In this document: piece by piece, positions 11,240 to 23,510 of the stretch | How the letters are laid out: the number at the start of each line of letters is the position of its first letter | Numbering within the stretch: the stretch's first letter is position 1 | Source: Topomyia yanbarensis | Lineage: Eukaryota; Arthropoda; Insecta; Diptera; Culicidae | Reading direction: 5' to 3' | Length of the DNA stretch: 64,000 nt | NCBI RefSeq assembly: GCF_030247195.1 | Contig: NC_080671.1 | Coordinates: 103,961,845 to 104,025,844 of the forward strand | Program-made: the position numbers and the translations under genes | Notes under the pieces: generated by a model | Told to the model about the DNA's origin: nothing | Database searches by the model: none | Seen by the model: only the letters and a program-made list of their open reading frames with translations

Positions 11240-11960
11240 GATCACGATAAGGCGAAGAGTATTTACGAATATCATGATAAAACTGCTGATATCATGAATA
11301 TTAGTTACATTACTCTTTGAAAGTAAGCTTTAAAATAAAATGTCATGATAACATGAACAGAAATAACGTAAATCGTGACTAAGATCCTGAAATCATGAAC
11401 ATGAACTGCTCTGTTCATGACTAAAATATCACGATAATATGGACAGAAGTTACAAAAATCGCGACTAAGATCCTGAAATCATGAACATACATCACACAAC
11501 TCGTGACAAAAATATTTAAAATCGTGACAAAGATCCTAAGATCGTGAACATGAATCACTCTACTCACAATAACGTGAATAGAAAACACGAACATCGCAAC
11601 GCGAAATCATGAACTGTAATCCCGCTAACGTCATGAGAATTCACAAGAATCACGAATAAGCTCTTGAAATCATGAACAACGTTTGACTGTCGACTGTGTA
11701 TTCCCAAATCAGGAACAAGAATCACAACAAAAACTAAACATGTCCAGGGAAAAACAACAGTAACCCAAACAAACATTCTAATGTAACGTCATGTATATAT
11801 TCGTGGCGAACTGGTTTTTAGAGAACACAAATAGTTTCATGAATACGAGGTTTATTATTCATAATTTCAGGAACTTGATCACGGTTTTGTTAAATCGTTC
11901 AGTTCACGAAATCGTGACCTTTTGTTCATGAATTTATGAACGGATTTTTTTCCGTGTTCT
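11240..11960. repeat. Degenerate tandem array around GATCCTGAAATCATGAACAT
   Basis: The motif AAGATCCTGAAATCATGAAC recurs at about 11383, 11466 and 11530, with intervening ATCACGATAA/ATCGTGAC segments, at roughly 70-90 bp spacing that decays towards the right. It is non-coding. Confidence 0.6.
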
Positions 11961-14084
11961 AATTTTAATCTAGTATCGAAGGTTAACTTTTTAAAATGAT
12001 ATCCATGGCGATGAGCAGCAAGCAGTCCGTCACATCACCTCCATTCCAACAAAAACGATGCGATATTTAGCTCAATCCGATTCACCAGCTAAGTACCTAC
12101 GCTGGAGGACGAAATGAAATGCTTCACAATCCAATGTAATGCGCTCACCCGAATTGGACCATCCAGCAAGGGTTTCCAATGTAAATTAGCACTGCACTGT
12201 CTGTGGATGACATTCGGGAAAAGATTTATAGAAACAAAGCAAACTGTGATGGCACCATTTGCACTATAAGTTTAATATTCCAGTCTCTTCTGCAACATGA
12301 AAACTAATAAAAGTCGCATTTCTCGTAAATGAGATCCCATAATCATTTCCTAACAGATGAAAGTAGTGTCATCGTTTTACTAATGGTACCATTCCCGGTT
12401 TTTCCGTACCTTCCTATTCGACATACCTATTCAAGCATTACACTCAAAAGCATATCTCCTTCCCATCGCCAACCATACCGGATCACCTACCGGTTCGGGA
12501 AACCCTAACCGCAGGGGGGGGGAATGCTTTCAAGCAGATTATCCTCGGATTTGTCACTAAAACACTGCTCCCAATCGTAACGCTGCTGGCTGAAGCAGAA
12601 GGACGAAAGAGACGCACCAATCTGGACCAAGGCAAACCGGTATATTGATTGCACTTATCATAGGACGACGACGGCGACGATTCGGTACGAACGATATTTA
12701 GTAGCATTTCCGCAACTAATTGCATTACATTGGAGCCGAGTGCGAAGAAGTGGTACAAATTTCGTTCCATTATCGGAGTTCGGAGCGTTCACTGCGGGAA
12801 GGTCCTTTGCGGGGTGCCATTTTGTGAAGATTATTCTTGCATTCTGGGCAACGCTTGCTGGGGACGGACCCCATGTCGAGTGCGCTTTTGTCTTTTGTAA
12901 GAACTATCGATTTAACCTCATTTTCGTTTAATTAGGTAAGTTGCACGAACGGAGAGCAGTTTTAGGTTTGGGTAACTAATAGTGGACTAATTTTAATGAT
13001 GACTTGGAATGAGTTGGTTAGGAAAGTTTCAAGTAGCTATTAGATTGATGATAATGTTTTAAAATTAAATAAGTATATCACAGTTCGATTGCTTCAAGGT
13101 TTCCGATCAGGACTCATTCTGTACCGCATTTTAAGTATTGTCACTAAGTTAGCGTCAGATCCTGATGCGACGTAGTCGAAACGCAAATTCCATAACTAAT
13201 TTAAGACATAATTGTTATTCAATGAAAATTATTTCAAAGCGGTATTATAAACTCGTTTCGCACCGACCACCTTTCTCATATTTTCCAAATTATTCAGCTT
13301 AGAGCAAAGAATGAACTTGACAACTTTCATCAAAACTGTTCAAATAAGTTGGTTTAAAGTGATTTTAATACTTTAAATTCATTTTTGACATCAATATGTA
13401 GTTAATATCAAGGATCACAAATAATTCTAAAAAAAAGAAATTTATTTTTCAGTAGGGTTGGTAAAAAATCAACAGTCGAAATGAAATCATTATATTATTC
13501 CGGTATGTCAAACTATTTTTTGATGCAGAAACAAATTGAAAATAAACTTTGATGTGAACATTTGGATATGTCAGTCAACAAATTAATATTTCGTTTACTA
13601 TTAAAGTTTAACTCAGCGTACCAGATTTTTATTTTTGAAATTAAATTAGACGAACGAAACTAATTTTAAAATATCTCATTTGAACCTTTACAGCAAGAAA
13701 ACCATGTTTGATAATCCTAATGATTTCTGATGTCGGCTTAAGATGCCTTTTAATGTCAAAAAATTCGTTGCCAAAAATATCTTGCTACTACCTTATTTAA
13801 AACATTTCTACAAATTTTGACTTAAGTTCGTACTTTATTCAAGACCGAATATTTGTAAGATATCCCTTTCTATATCTTTAATTTTTTAATCGAAAATTTT
13901 TCCATTTCGAAAGTTTAGACTTGATACATTTGTGCAGAGGCCACTTCGCTCGGAAGATCGAAGGGCATTTCTGTATTATTGCGAGCCAGCTTAAATGCCT
14001 CCGACCCTCCTGCGTCCGCGATTCCAAGCTCTTCTACAGAGCTTTTCGAGTCCAACAATTTCTGTGTTCCATCAAGGTGTTCCT
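11961..14084. other. No gene recognised
   Basis: 12000-12930 is less AT-rich and unique-looking, with no frame that resembles a known protein. 13150-13190 holds a decayed copy of the short repeat related to 20658-20704. 13260-13930 is AT-rich filler. Confidence 0.3.
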
Positions 14085-16200
14085 CTAGAAACACGCATAG
14101 CTCAAAGCGGACAAGCCTCTCTCATCTAAGTGTCTTGGAAATTCAATCGTCGGAAAATACCTATGAAACCAAGTCGCCAAGTCCTCTTTGAAGAGGTCAC
14201 AGCTCGTAGATTTGAGATTACAATATATGACGATATCTGGCGAGATGTTCATATGATCAAAGACGATGTACTTATGATCAGATAACGACGAATTCGTTTG
14301 GTACGAGTCATTGTGCCAACTCATTGCACAGTGGTCCAGAATGCAAATTTAGTAGGAATTTTTTACTAAAACCAAACCATTTAGCCTTATTAAGTCTTCG
14401 GAGAATTTTTCATAGTTTATGAGCCCCCTCTTTTTGTTAAAACAACAGTTAAGGTGGTTCTAATTTTACCAAGATCAAAAAATTAACTTTTTAATCATTC
14501 TAGCTAGAGCCAAATGACCTTCAGCGATGTTGTAGAACGACAAATTTTGGAAAAGTTTGCCGAAGACATGTAAGCTCTATCTGTCATACTTTTTATTTTA
14601 AAACAAATTCAAAGTCGGGGCTTAGGGTGTTTCTTAGAAATACAGTTTCATTCAAATAACTTTTGCTGTATTCATTTAAAACAGAAGTAGTCTTCAGACA
14701 ACTTTAAGATTGTTTCAAGACGAATAATTTGTTTCATGGCACCATATATCTAACTATTTCCGTTGAAAAGCTACGAGCACTTTTTCGCCAAAAATGGTCA
14801 AAAAAATCTATTTTTGATATGTTAATTGCTTATATCTTCTAAACAATAAAAGCTAAAGTTTTGATGTATTAGAAGAAAATATTGGAAAAAAATAAAAAAT
14901 GAAAAAGTTATATGAAAAATTTGGTTTTTCATTAATTGACTCTTTATAATATGCTTAAACTTCTTGTTCGGTGAACAATATAAAAATGTAGTTTCGTTTT
15001 CATGATAAAATATTGCACTTTACAATGCTTTTCTATTATTAAATAGTGGGTAGGGTGGCTCTATTTTTTTAAATCAGAAAATTAACTTTTTAATTATTCG
15101 AGAGTCTCGCTATCTTCCAGAAAATTGAAGAAAATGAAATTTTAAAAAACTTTGTCGAAAATACTGAAACTCTGTATCGTGTACTTTTCATTTTACAAGA
15201 AATTTGCCAAAAAAATCTAGGGCGTTTCTTAAAAAATGGTTTTCTTTGTATAACTTTTGCAGCTTTGATTTTTCATTAAGATCACTTTAGAAATACTTTC
15301 AGATATTTGGAAGGAGAACAATTTGTCTTAATATATAGAACCTCTAGCTTCACTGGTTGGAAAGTTATATATACTTTTTATTAAAATAAACTATTTTTTG
15401 AGTAAATATTGCAAGATATAAAAAAAATATCGCATATGCCATTTTTTGGCGATTTATAGTACAAAGTATGCTATTTTATATGAAAGCAACAGTATTTAAT
15501 ACTCAGTGCTGGAATCGAAGATAATTATATTTGAAAAAGTTATATTTTTTATATAAAAGTTCTTATAACTTTAAAACGAAAAAAGTTTAGTAGTTGGTGT
15601 TTACAGCAAATTAAGCGCCCTAAAATTTCTCAAGTTGTCCAAAGGGTACTTTAGCGTAAAATAAAAACTTCAAAAGTTATAGGAATAAAACCGTTTTTTT
15701 AAGGAACGCCATAAAGCTTACATTTGAATTTCTCGTGCAATGGAAAGTATAAAAGCTAGAGCTTGCGTGTCCTCATCAAATTTGTCTAAAATATGTTGCT
15801 CTACAATTTCATCGAAGACAGTAAAGCTCTATCTCTAACCGTTAAAAGTTCTTTTTTAAATATTGCTAAATTTAGAACCACCCCAGCATCGGTTTAAATA
15901 AAAAGAAGGGCCTTGCAAAGTACAACAACTTTGCCAAACATGTTGTAAGGCTAAGTCATTTAATTTTAGCAAAAAGTTAAAATTCCTGCTAAATTCGCAT
16001 TCTGGACCACTGTGCATTGGCAATACCGTTCGAACAGAGAGTTACGTCTAACATCTCTTCTCTGCCAGTTCGTGCAAATGTTGGGCGATTTCCTACATTA
16101 AGTATACTTACGTATTCCATCTATTCGGTGTCTCCCAGATTGATATCTGAGCTGCCGCAAATTATATAATGCATCACCGCCAATTATGAAGGGATACGCT
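14085..16200 (-). pseudogene. Non-LTR retrotransposon endonuclease fragment, split by a DNA element
   Basis: On the minus strand about 16200-16020 encodes an APE-type endonuclease segment (IIGGDA-like start; NVGNRPTFARTGREEMLDVTL; CSNGI). 14326-14085 continues it after a frameshift with SWHND...SLSDHKYIVFDHM, which contains the SDH catalytic box. Dropping 14327-16014 plus one CATTG copy rejoins the two parts at the expected place between the DVTL and SDH motifs. Stops and frameshifts show it is dead. An I/R1-like LINE is likely. The RT part is not present downstream. Confidence 0.75.
14327..16014. mobile_element. Long-TIR element with CACAGTGG ends and 5-bp duplication (Transib-like ends)
   Basis: Both ends read CACAGTGGTCCAGAATGC as inverted repeats and pairing continues, with mismatches, for several hundred bases. 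CATTG flanks each end (14322-14326, 16015-16019), and removal restores the endonuclease frame neighbourhood. Inside, a module containing AATTAACTTTTTAAT and a GTTTCTTA block is repeated directly near 14450 and 15060 and inverted near 15900. There is no transposase. The CACAGTG start plus 5-bp duplication is the pattern of Transib transposons; this assignment is inference. Confidence 0.7.
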
Positions 16201-16612
16201 TCTTTTAAAATCATCAGAAGGTGATGGTTCATTATGCGGTAAATGTGTTCAACAATAAACATACTTCCTGTCTATAGCACTATTCGCAAGTATGCATGCG
16301 CGAGGCATTTTACGTGGATTTGTCATACCATTTTTGTTAAAAACTTATGGGATTTCATTTATGGAAATATTTTCCTTCCTGCAGAAGGCGTGATGGATCC
16401 ATAATTTCTGTACGTTTATGCTGAAGATTAATTTGTGCCACTCTAACCACAGCACTACACATTTCATCATCATAACTTGCCGTACTGCAACTATAAGACA
16501 CTAATAGACTTGTCGTCCTCCTAGTGAACCACAGTAAAAAAAATAAAAAATAAATAATACGGACAAAATTAACAAAAAAGATTAAATGAATAACATGAAT
16601 AAAATAAAAAAC
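16201..16612. other. No gene; ends in A-rich AATAAAATGAAT tract
   Basis: 16201-16520 shows no recognisable frame. 16530-16612 is AATAAAATAAATAA-like simple sequence that leads directly into the repeat beginning AAACCTGTTTTAATCCAC. Confidence 0.4.
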
Positions 16613-17795
16613 CTGTTTTAATCCACGTTGTGGTGCAATTGTGCTTTTCGCATTCGTCCAAACTTTGGTTATGTTCAATACAATGATGGAAATGTATATT
16701 ACATATTCAGTACGATTTGCACATGCATACAATGGATCGACAGCCAAGATCTTGAGATACTATGTGTCGACACTGAAACATTGCTTGAAACCAGCGGCTC
16801 CGGGAGGTCCGGACCCTGCCGAAAATTTTCAACTTGTTAAGAAATTTTGATCTGATTATGAGAAAGGCAAAAATGTGCCAAGTCCAAAAAGTCAATTTCA
16901 ATTCAAATTTCATGCATTTTAAAGTCATTTGCAGAGTTTACAATTTTCCCAATCGTGAACAGAATAAGACGATATTTCACCTACTTTGACCAGCAATAAA
17001 AAAAGCAAACATACGATGGAACATTGTTTGCTCTCCAACTTTTCTCGACAAGACAGCATTGGATCTCATTTTTTCGCGGTATAATATGAGATGATATTTT
17101 CGCGCCTAATGTCAAACTGCCGAATAACTAATGGTTGCGCAAAAAATCACAAAAATGAGTAGATACAGATCCTTAGAATGAAAATACTGCAATAATGTGG
17201 GGAAATAAATTCTATAATGTAATATTTTAATGGTTTTTCTTGAACTTAATTTATCATGAGGTTCGAAGCTGCGAAATTATCACGCTTCCATACTGCATTG
17301 CCAGCAAATTCTCGCAATTTCTTGAAAGGTGAAAAGCAGGGTCCGTGCCTACTAAGGATGAAAAAGCTATTCGATGAACCGCTTGTCGTGAAAATGGTCG
17401 AATATTTTAACCTCTGGTCATTTGGCATCCAAAATACAAATTCGATTTTGAAATTTTCCCTTACGCCCTCCTTTGAGAATTTTTCATTTCAGTTTATATG
17501 GGAATTTGCTGTGTGGTCGTACCCTTCAACCCGTAACTCCGGAACCGGAAGTCCAATCAATAAAAAATTCAATAGCAGCCGATGGGAAGGTTGTGCCTTT
17601 CACTTGATACAAAGTTTGTGCAAATCGGTCCAGCCATCTCTGAGAAACAGAGGTGACTTTTTTTCCACATACACACATACACACACAGACATTTTCCGAT
17701 CACGACAAACTGAGTCGAATGGCATATGACACTCGGCCCTCTAGGCCGGGATTAGGTTGACAATTTGTAGAGTGATTGCATAACCTTTCTATATG
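16613..17795 (+). repeat. Interspersed repeat family, two blocks (also at 23511-24260 and 53085-53980)
   Basis: The block starts AAACCTGTTTTAATCCAC, then GGTGCAATTGTGC, then TCTTGAGATACTATGTGTCG. It reappears at 23514 in the same orientation and at 53690-53975 inverted. A second block at 17240-17795 (GCATCCAAAATACAAATTCG, GAATTTTTCATTTCAGTTTA, GGTCCAGCCATCTCTGAGAA, the CACACA microsatellite, CCTTTCTATATGAGAAAGGC) matches 23930-24250 and 53090-53590. It is non-coding; frames across it are not conserved. Confidence 0.65.
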
Positions 17796-19630
17796 AGAAA
17801 GGCAAAAATGAATAGTAAAGATGGAACTAACGAAATAGATAAAAGCCAAAAATTCAAAAATAGAATGAAAAGAAAAAACGAAAAAGTAATCAAGAGGAAT
17901 GAAATAGGTGAACAAGAGAAAAATAAAGCAAGAAAAAGATTAAGAAGGAAAAGGGGACAAAAAAAGATAAATGAAGAAAACTGACAAAAAAAATCTAGAG
18001 GGCAATGTAGTAAATTGGCAAATAAGAATAAATGAAGAACAAGCAAGCAAAAATTAATAATTAGTAATGAATAGGATAAAATCAGGTAACTGGCATCCCT
18101 ATCTCTACATACAGAGTTTGACAATAGGCAACATCGTTTTTCCACCGATCGATGCAGGTCAGTTTGACAACGTCAAAATCGTTTAAAATGTCACCAACAA
18201 AAATAGTAGCAGTAAACAAAAGAAAACAATGAACACTTTAACTGATTTGATGTAAACTAAAGTGCTCCTCGTTCGTATTTAAAAGTAATTTTGTTCATTT
18301 TGTTACAAGCAAAGTTCTTATGTTGGCTACAAAAATATGACGTAACGTAATCTTGGATAAAATCGAAAAAAAACGAAGAAGAAAATGAAATAAAAAAGGA
18401 GAAAGAGAAATAAAATAAAAAAGGAACAAACGAAACAGATGCAATGACAATAAATCTCAAAAAGAATAAAATCAGAAAACAAGCACAAAGTAACTGGGAA
18501 CAGAAAGTGCAAATTAAAATTTCATTTGTCAACACTAGCCACAATTTGCTACAAATCGACTATGTTTCCAAGTCTACAGAAATTTTGAAATAGTAGAGCA
18601 AAAAGCACAAAACTCTGATGAAACCCTCGTGAAGTCCTTGATCTAAATTATGGAATAATGGATAGGTGGAAAAAATAAAGGATATTAAGATGTAAAAACT
18701 AAAAATAAAATAAAAACCGCAAGGAAAAAATGATATCATAAAAGAGACACGGTTAAACCGGGATGTAAATGAATAAGATACATAGAAATATAGAAATATG
18801 GGAACAAAAAACGGAAAATGGAAAGTAAGAAGAAAAAGTAAATAAAAATAGATAAAGTTAAGTAAAGTGGTGAAAAAAAGCAACACTTCAGAAGGAAAAA
18901 TGTATATATGAAACATAACAAAATGGGAAAGGATGAATAAGACAAGGAAATAAGGAAACGGAGAAACAAAGGAAAAAAGCAAATTGGAAAGAAGAGAAAG
19001 GAAAAAAGTAGTAAGTAAAAATGGCAGAAGGATGAAGCAGCATAAGAAAAAGATGACAATGTTTCCAGAAAAAAAAACAAAATTTAAATTTGATGATGAT
19101 TAAAAATAATTTGCAAATGTAAAAATTGGAAATCGTGAAAAAAATCTGAAAGGAATTTTCGACAAAGTTAATCCGAAAGAAGTAATGAATGAATTGAAAA
19201 TAAACTAAATTGTTGGTATTACAGAAAATGGAAGAAATGATACATTGAAAAATTGGAAGCATTTGAAAATAGGAAGAGCTAAACTTTTAAGAAAGAAAAT
19301 ATAGAAGGCAACAAGAAAAAAAGTTTGAGAGGGAAAAAATAATGGATCAAAGTGCATCCAAAGGAAAATAGAAACGATTAAGAATGCGAAATAGGCAAAC
19401 AGAGAACAGAATATACAAGAAAACACCGGAAAAAAGTAAAAAATAAATAGAGGAGAAAACGTTGCAAAAAGGTATACAAGACATGGGAATAGTGGAAGAA
19501 GATAGAAAGAGATAAAGAACAGAGCAACGGAAAATTTGAGAAGAAATAAAGGAAACAAAAGGATGTAAAGAAAGACAACAAAGTAAAGAGAAATAATAGG
19601 ACAAAATGGAAAAGTACATTTAAAAATATA
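17796..19630. repeat. Long purine-rich (A/G) tract
   Basis: The + strand is overwhelmingly A and G with recurrent GAAAAAGAATAAA/GGAAAAATGG units for about 1.8 kb. The complement therefore encodes long spurious Phe/Ser/Leu/Tyr-rich frames. A short mixed-composition break lies at 18070-18330. The tract resumes after each of two palindromic insertions (19633-21491 and 22111-22926). Confidence 0.75.
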
Positions 19631-19632
19631 TA

Positions 19633-21491
19633 CAGGGTGTTTGGTTCATGGTTAAGAACCTCTCGGTGGGTGATAGACTGTCATATTTGGAGAAAAAAAA
19701 ATGTTCTACACATACCATCAAATCTCAACCGATACAAAGTTATTGAACTTTTTGTATTAAAAACTTATTTGTCTTAAAATACCTCTAACTTTAAAAGTAT
19801 ACTTTGTGTTTTAAATCTTTTAGTTCCATTCGAAAGGTGAGAAAATTTCCTATTCAATGGTGTTTTCATATCTTTTAGTTAATTAGTTTTAATTACCTTT
19901 TAGCTGTAAAGTAGAAAAAAGTTAGTGTTTTTGAGAAGGTTTCTGCTAATTTTCTCGAAATAATGAAGTATGATTATAGCAATATCCATTATCCAAAAGT
20001 TGGTTTTTAGGACGATTCATAATTTTCTCTTGGACAACATATTCCTATCTCTTCTCATTTCTTTGTAATTTCATTACTATATTTTTCCTGTAACCGACTT
20101 GCAAGTGCTTAAAAGGCTCTAATCTGTAAAATATGCTTTATATCGTTATTTACAAGATTTCATTGGAAAGCTGAGCAAATGTCCTATCAGTGTATGTACA
20201 AATATCTTTTAATTAGGTGTACTAAATTATTTTTTACTAACGAAATAACTCAAAATTTGTGTTTTTTGGAGTTTTTTAATTATTCTAATTATTAATCAAC
20301 AAAATTTATCGTTAATATTGTTCATTTGATGCCCCTTGATGTTCTCTATACCTTTTTTTTGATACTTTGTCTATATCTCTTTTCATTTTTCTGCTATTTA
20401 ATAGTTAACACAGCATGACCTCGCCACAAATATAGTGGGTTCGAAATCGTATTTTTTGCATATGAAACGATGTGATAAAAACGATTTTGCGTCGAAACCA
20501 AAAGAGATAATTGAATGGAGTCAAAGAAAGAACTGTAGAACTTGCTGAGATGCATTATTTCCATGATAATATTGGTGATGTTTATTATTTACTCATACTA
20601 TGTTGCGTTTCGGCTTCGCCTCATCAGAAACCGACACTAATCTATTCCGACAATGTGTTAGTGTCGGTTTCTGATGAGGCGAAGCCGAAACGCAACATAG
20701 TATGAAATAAGGATTTGTGCCCTCCTGTACAAAGACTGGTTTTTACCAACAAATTTTCACCCTAGTGAGAAATTTTGGTTTTTACCAAATTTTCCTCCTT
20801 AGGGTGAAATATAGCATAGTATTATTTACTATTTTAAGAAAATTAACGAAAATGCTAGTAACAGCACTAATTTTAAACTAATTTACTTCTAAAGTAATAC
20901 TAAATTCACTTAACTGAAAGGTGTTAATACATTTTTCTCTGTTAAATTTTCCTGGCTTTCGAATAAAAAGAAAAAAAGTACAATAAGTGCCATACTTTTT
21001 CAATTAGAGCTGGTATTATCGAAAATGAGATAAAAATATCCAAGTTGAATAACCCAAACTCATGAAAATAAGAAAAGGTAAGTGCATCATGTCAAAGAAC
21101 GAATTATGCAACTCTTCAAGACTAACAATCTGGATTATTAAAATGATGAGGTTAACTATTAGGATTTTCAAGAAATGAACGAAAAATCGATTAAAATTGT
21201 TTAATTTTCACTAAATTACTTTGAAAAGGCTACTTAAACTCATCAGCTGAAACATGTGAGGGCATCACTTAATGCGAAATTTTCTCACCTTCCCAGTGGA
21301 CCTAAAATATTTGAAATACAAAGTATACTTTTTGAGTTAGAGGTATTTTAAGACAAAAAAGTTTTTTACACAAAAAGTTCAATAACTCTGTAACGGTTGA
21401 GATTTGATGGTATGCGTAGAACAATTTTTTTCTCCAAATATGACAGTCTATCACCCCCCGAGAGGTTCTTAACCATGAACTAAACACCCTG
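19633..21491. mobile_element. Palindromic MITE, TA-flanked, ends CAGGGTGTTT
   Basis: CAGGGTGTTTGGTTCATGGT on the left is mirrored at the right end, and about 190 bp pair closely (to about 19820 and from about 21300), with weaker similarity beyond. TA flanks both ends (19631-19632, 21492-21493), as for Tc1/mariner-type elements. No transposase remains. A 47-bp-arm hairpin sits inside it at 20594-20704. It lies within the purine-rich tract. Confidence 0.75.
20594..20704. repeat. Perfect 47-bp inverted repeat with 17-nt loop
   Basis: 20594-20640 is the exact reverse complement of 20658-20704. The arms carry TTAGTGTCGG, then TTTCTGATGAG, then GCGAAGCCGAAACGCAAC. Related single copies are at 7801-7845 (inverted) and 13150-13190. 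Perfect pairing implies a recent origin or gene conversion. Confidence 0.9.
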
Positions 21492-21493
21492 TA

Positions 21494-22110
21494 TAAGGGA
21501 TTGTTAAATGGAAAAATAATCAGGAAAGAGAAGGAAAACTAGAAAAGAAAAACTGAACGGAGAAGGGTAAAAGAGTACGGAATAAAGTAATAATAACAAG
21601 AAAGGTAAAACGAAACAACGAATATAGTTAAAAGAATAAAAATAAAAGAAGAGAATGTGAAAAGACAAAAAGAAATAGTGTGAAATAAGGATAAACGAAA
21701 TTAATTGTAAAATGGAAATGTATAAAAATTAAGATGGGAAAAGCAAAATAAATAAAATGAAAAATTGAAATAATTCATACAAGGAAAGGACTCAGAAAGA
21801 GAATCAAAAAGTGCAAAAAATAACAGACCAAAAAGAATGAACCAAGAAAGAAACGAATAAACTAACTTGGATCAAGAAAAAAGGAAAATAAATTCAAATA
21901 AGAAAATAGATAGTAATAGAAAGAAAAAAACTTCGCAAAATATGAAGAAAAGAAAACTTGTGAACAAAAATAAATGTAAACAGGGAAAGAAGTTAACAAA
22001 AGCGAGAAGGAAAAAAGAAGAAAGGAGAAAAAAGAAAGAATTTTAAAAAGTATATGCGATGAAAGGAATGAAAACAATAAATAATTAAAAGAATAAATAA
22101 AATAGAGAAT
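21494..22110. repeat. Purine-rich tract (continued)
   Basis: Same A/G-rich composition as 17796-19630, with GAAAAGAATAAA-like units. There is no gene. Confidence 0.7.
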
Positions 22111-22926
22111 ATCCGCAATTCCATGAAAAAAAATTATACGATCCCTCAGAATTCTGCAATATTTGGTATAATCGTTCCTTACCGAAAAATTTCAGATCCA
22201 TATTTTTTTCATTCGTCATTAGGGTGTCTCTTTCCACGTTAGACGGGTTCAAAAAATCGTGATTTTTCAAAAGTTGATTTTTTTTAAATTCATAACTTTT
22301 GAACCACTGAACCGATTTTCATGGGTTTTAAGTCAAATGAAAGGTGTTAAGTACGTGGTTGATGGATAACCCCCAGGTTGAAACAAATGTCAACGAAATC
22401 ATAGATTTCTTCATTCACATCTGCTGTTGCCATGCGGTTACATCGTTTCCATGCATGTGGGGTGTATACATAGATTTTTTATTTTCAAAAAATTATATCT
22501 CCGAAACCTTTAGATCTGGTTCAAAAATATGTTTGGAGATGTTGTGTAGAATTTAATGATCTTTCAAATGAAAATATAAAAATGTGGAGTATTCAAGACC
22601 CCTCGCAGTGAAAATCAAAAAAAAACATTTAATGCATATTTTATTCGTACAAAGCTCAATATTTTTTAAAGTTAGTACACTTAAATATCTTTCATTTGAC
22701 CTATAACCCATGAAAATCGGTTCAGTGGTTCAAAAGTAATTAATTTAAAAAAAAAATCAACTTTTGAAAAATCACGATTTTTTGAACCCGTCTAACGTGG
22801 AAAGGGACACCCCAATGACGAAATAAAAAAAATAAGTGTCTAATGTTTTTCGGTTAGGAACGATTATACCAAATATTGCAGAATCCTGAGAGATCGTATA
22901 ACTTTTTTTCATGGTATTGCTGATAT
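22111..22926. mobile_element. Palindromic element inside the purine tract
   Basis: 22111-22335 pairs with 22700-22926. Landmarks are CAATATTTGGTATAATCG near the outer ends, CTTTCCACGTTAGACGGGTT in the middle of the arms, and TTTTGAACCACTGAACCG near the inner ends. The spacer is non-coding. Flanks are AT-rich, so a TA duplication is possible but not certain. Confidence 0.7.
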
Positions 22927-23510
22927 ATGGTAGAAACCGAAATAAAGATGAATGACGATAGAAAGATAAATAAATAAAAATGGAAATGAGAAAAAATGGA
23001 ATTCACAGAGAAAACGAAAAAATGTAGGAGAAAAAAGGGAGCAAGGACAAAGGAAGAATGCAAAAAGAAAAAAAAAACAAAAAATGGAAAATAAGAGAAA
23101 ATGATGATAAGGATAAGATAAAAATCATTGAAAAAAATGAAGAGGCAGTAAAATATAAACAAGAGGAATCAAAAAGAAAAAAACCAATAGAAAAATTAAA
23201 TCCAAACTTAAAAAAGTTGAAGCTTCAAGTGACAAAAAAGGAACAGAATTGTAAAACAAATGAATTATGATCAGAAGTATATAACAAATGAAGGATGAAA
23301 AAACGACAAAAAAGTTGGAAAAACAAAAAAGATAAAGAGAAAATTATTAATTATTTTGTGAAAAAATGGAGGAAAAGTTGAAAGAAAAATGAATATGAAA
23401 ACATGAAAGTAAACCATAATCGAAAAAATTAGAGAAATGCAAATTCAAGCAAGGATAAAATGATAAAATGGACACTAGATAAAGATTAAAACGTAATCAA
23501 TGGAAAGATG
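22927..23510. repeat. Purine-rich tract (continued)
   Basis: A/G-rich + strand as before. It ends where the repeat beginning AAACCTGTTTTAATCCAC starts again, repeating the arrangement seen at 16530-16613. Confidence 0.7.

Noticed and set aside
17789..19619. Several minus-strand frames of 90-140 codons rich in Phe, Ser, Leu and Tyr that look like membrane proteins
   Set aside because: They are translations of the complement of the A/G-rich tract; overlapping frames give the same composition and no frame has a domain or gene signals.
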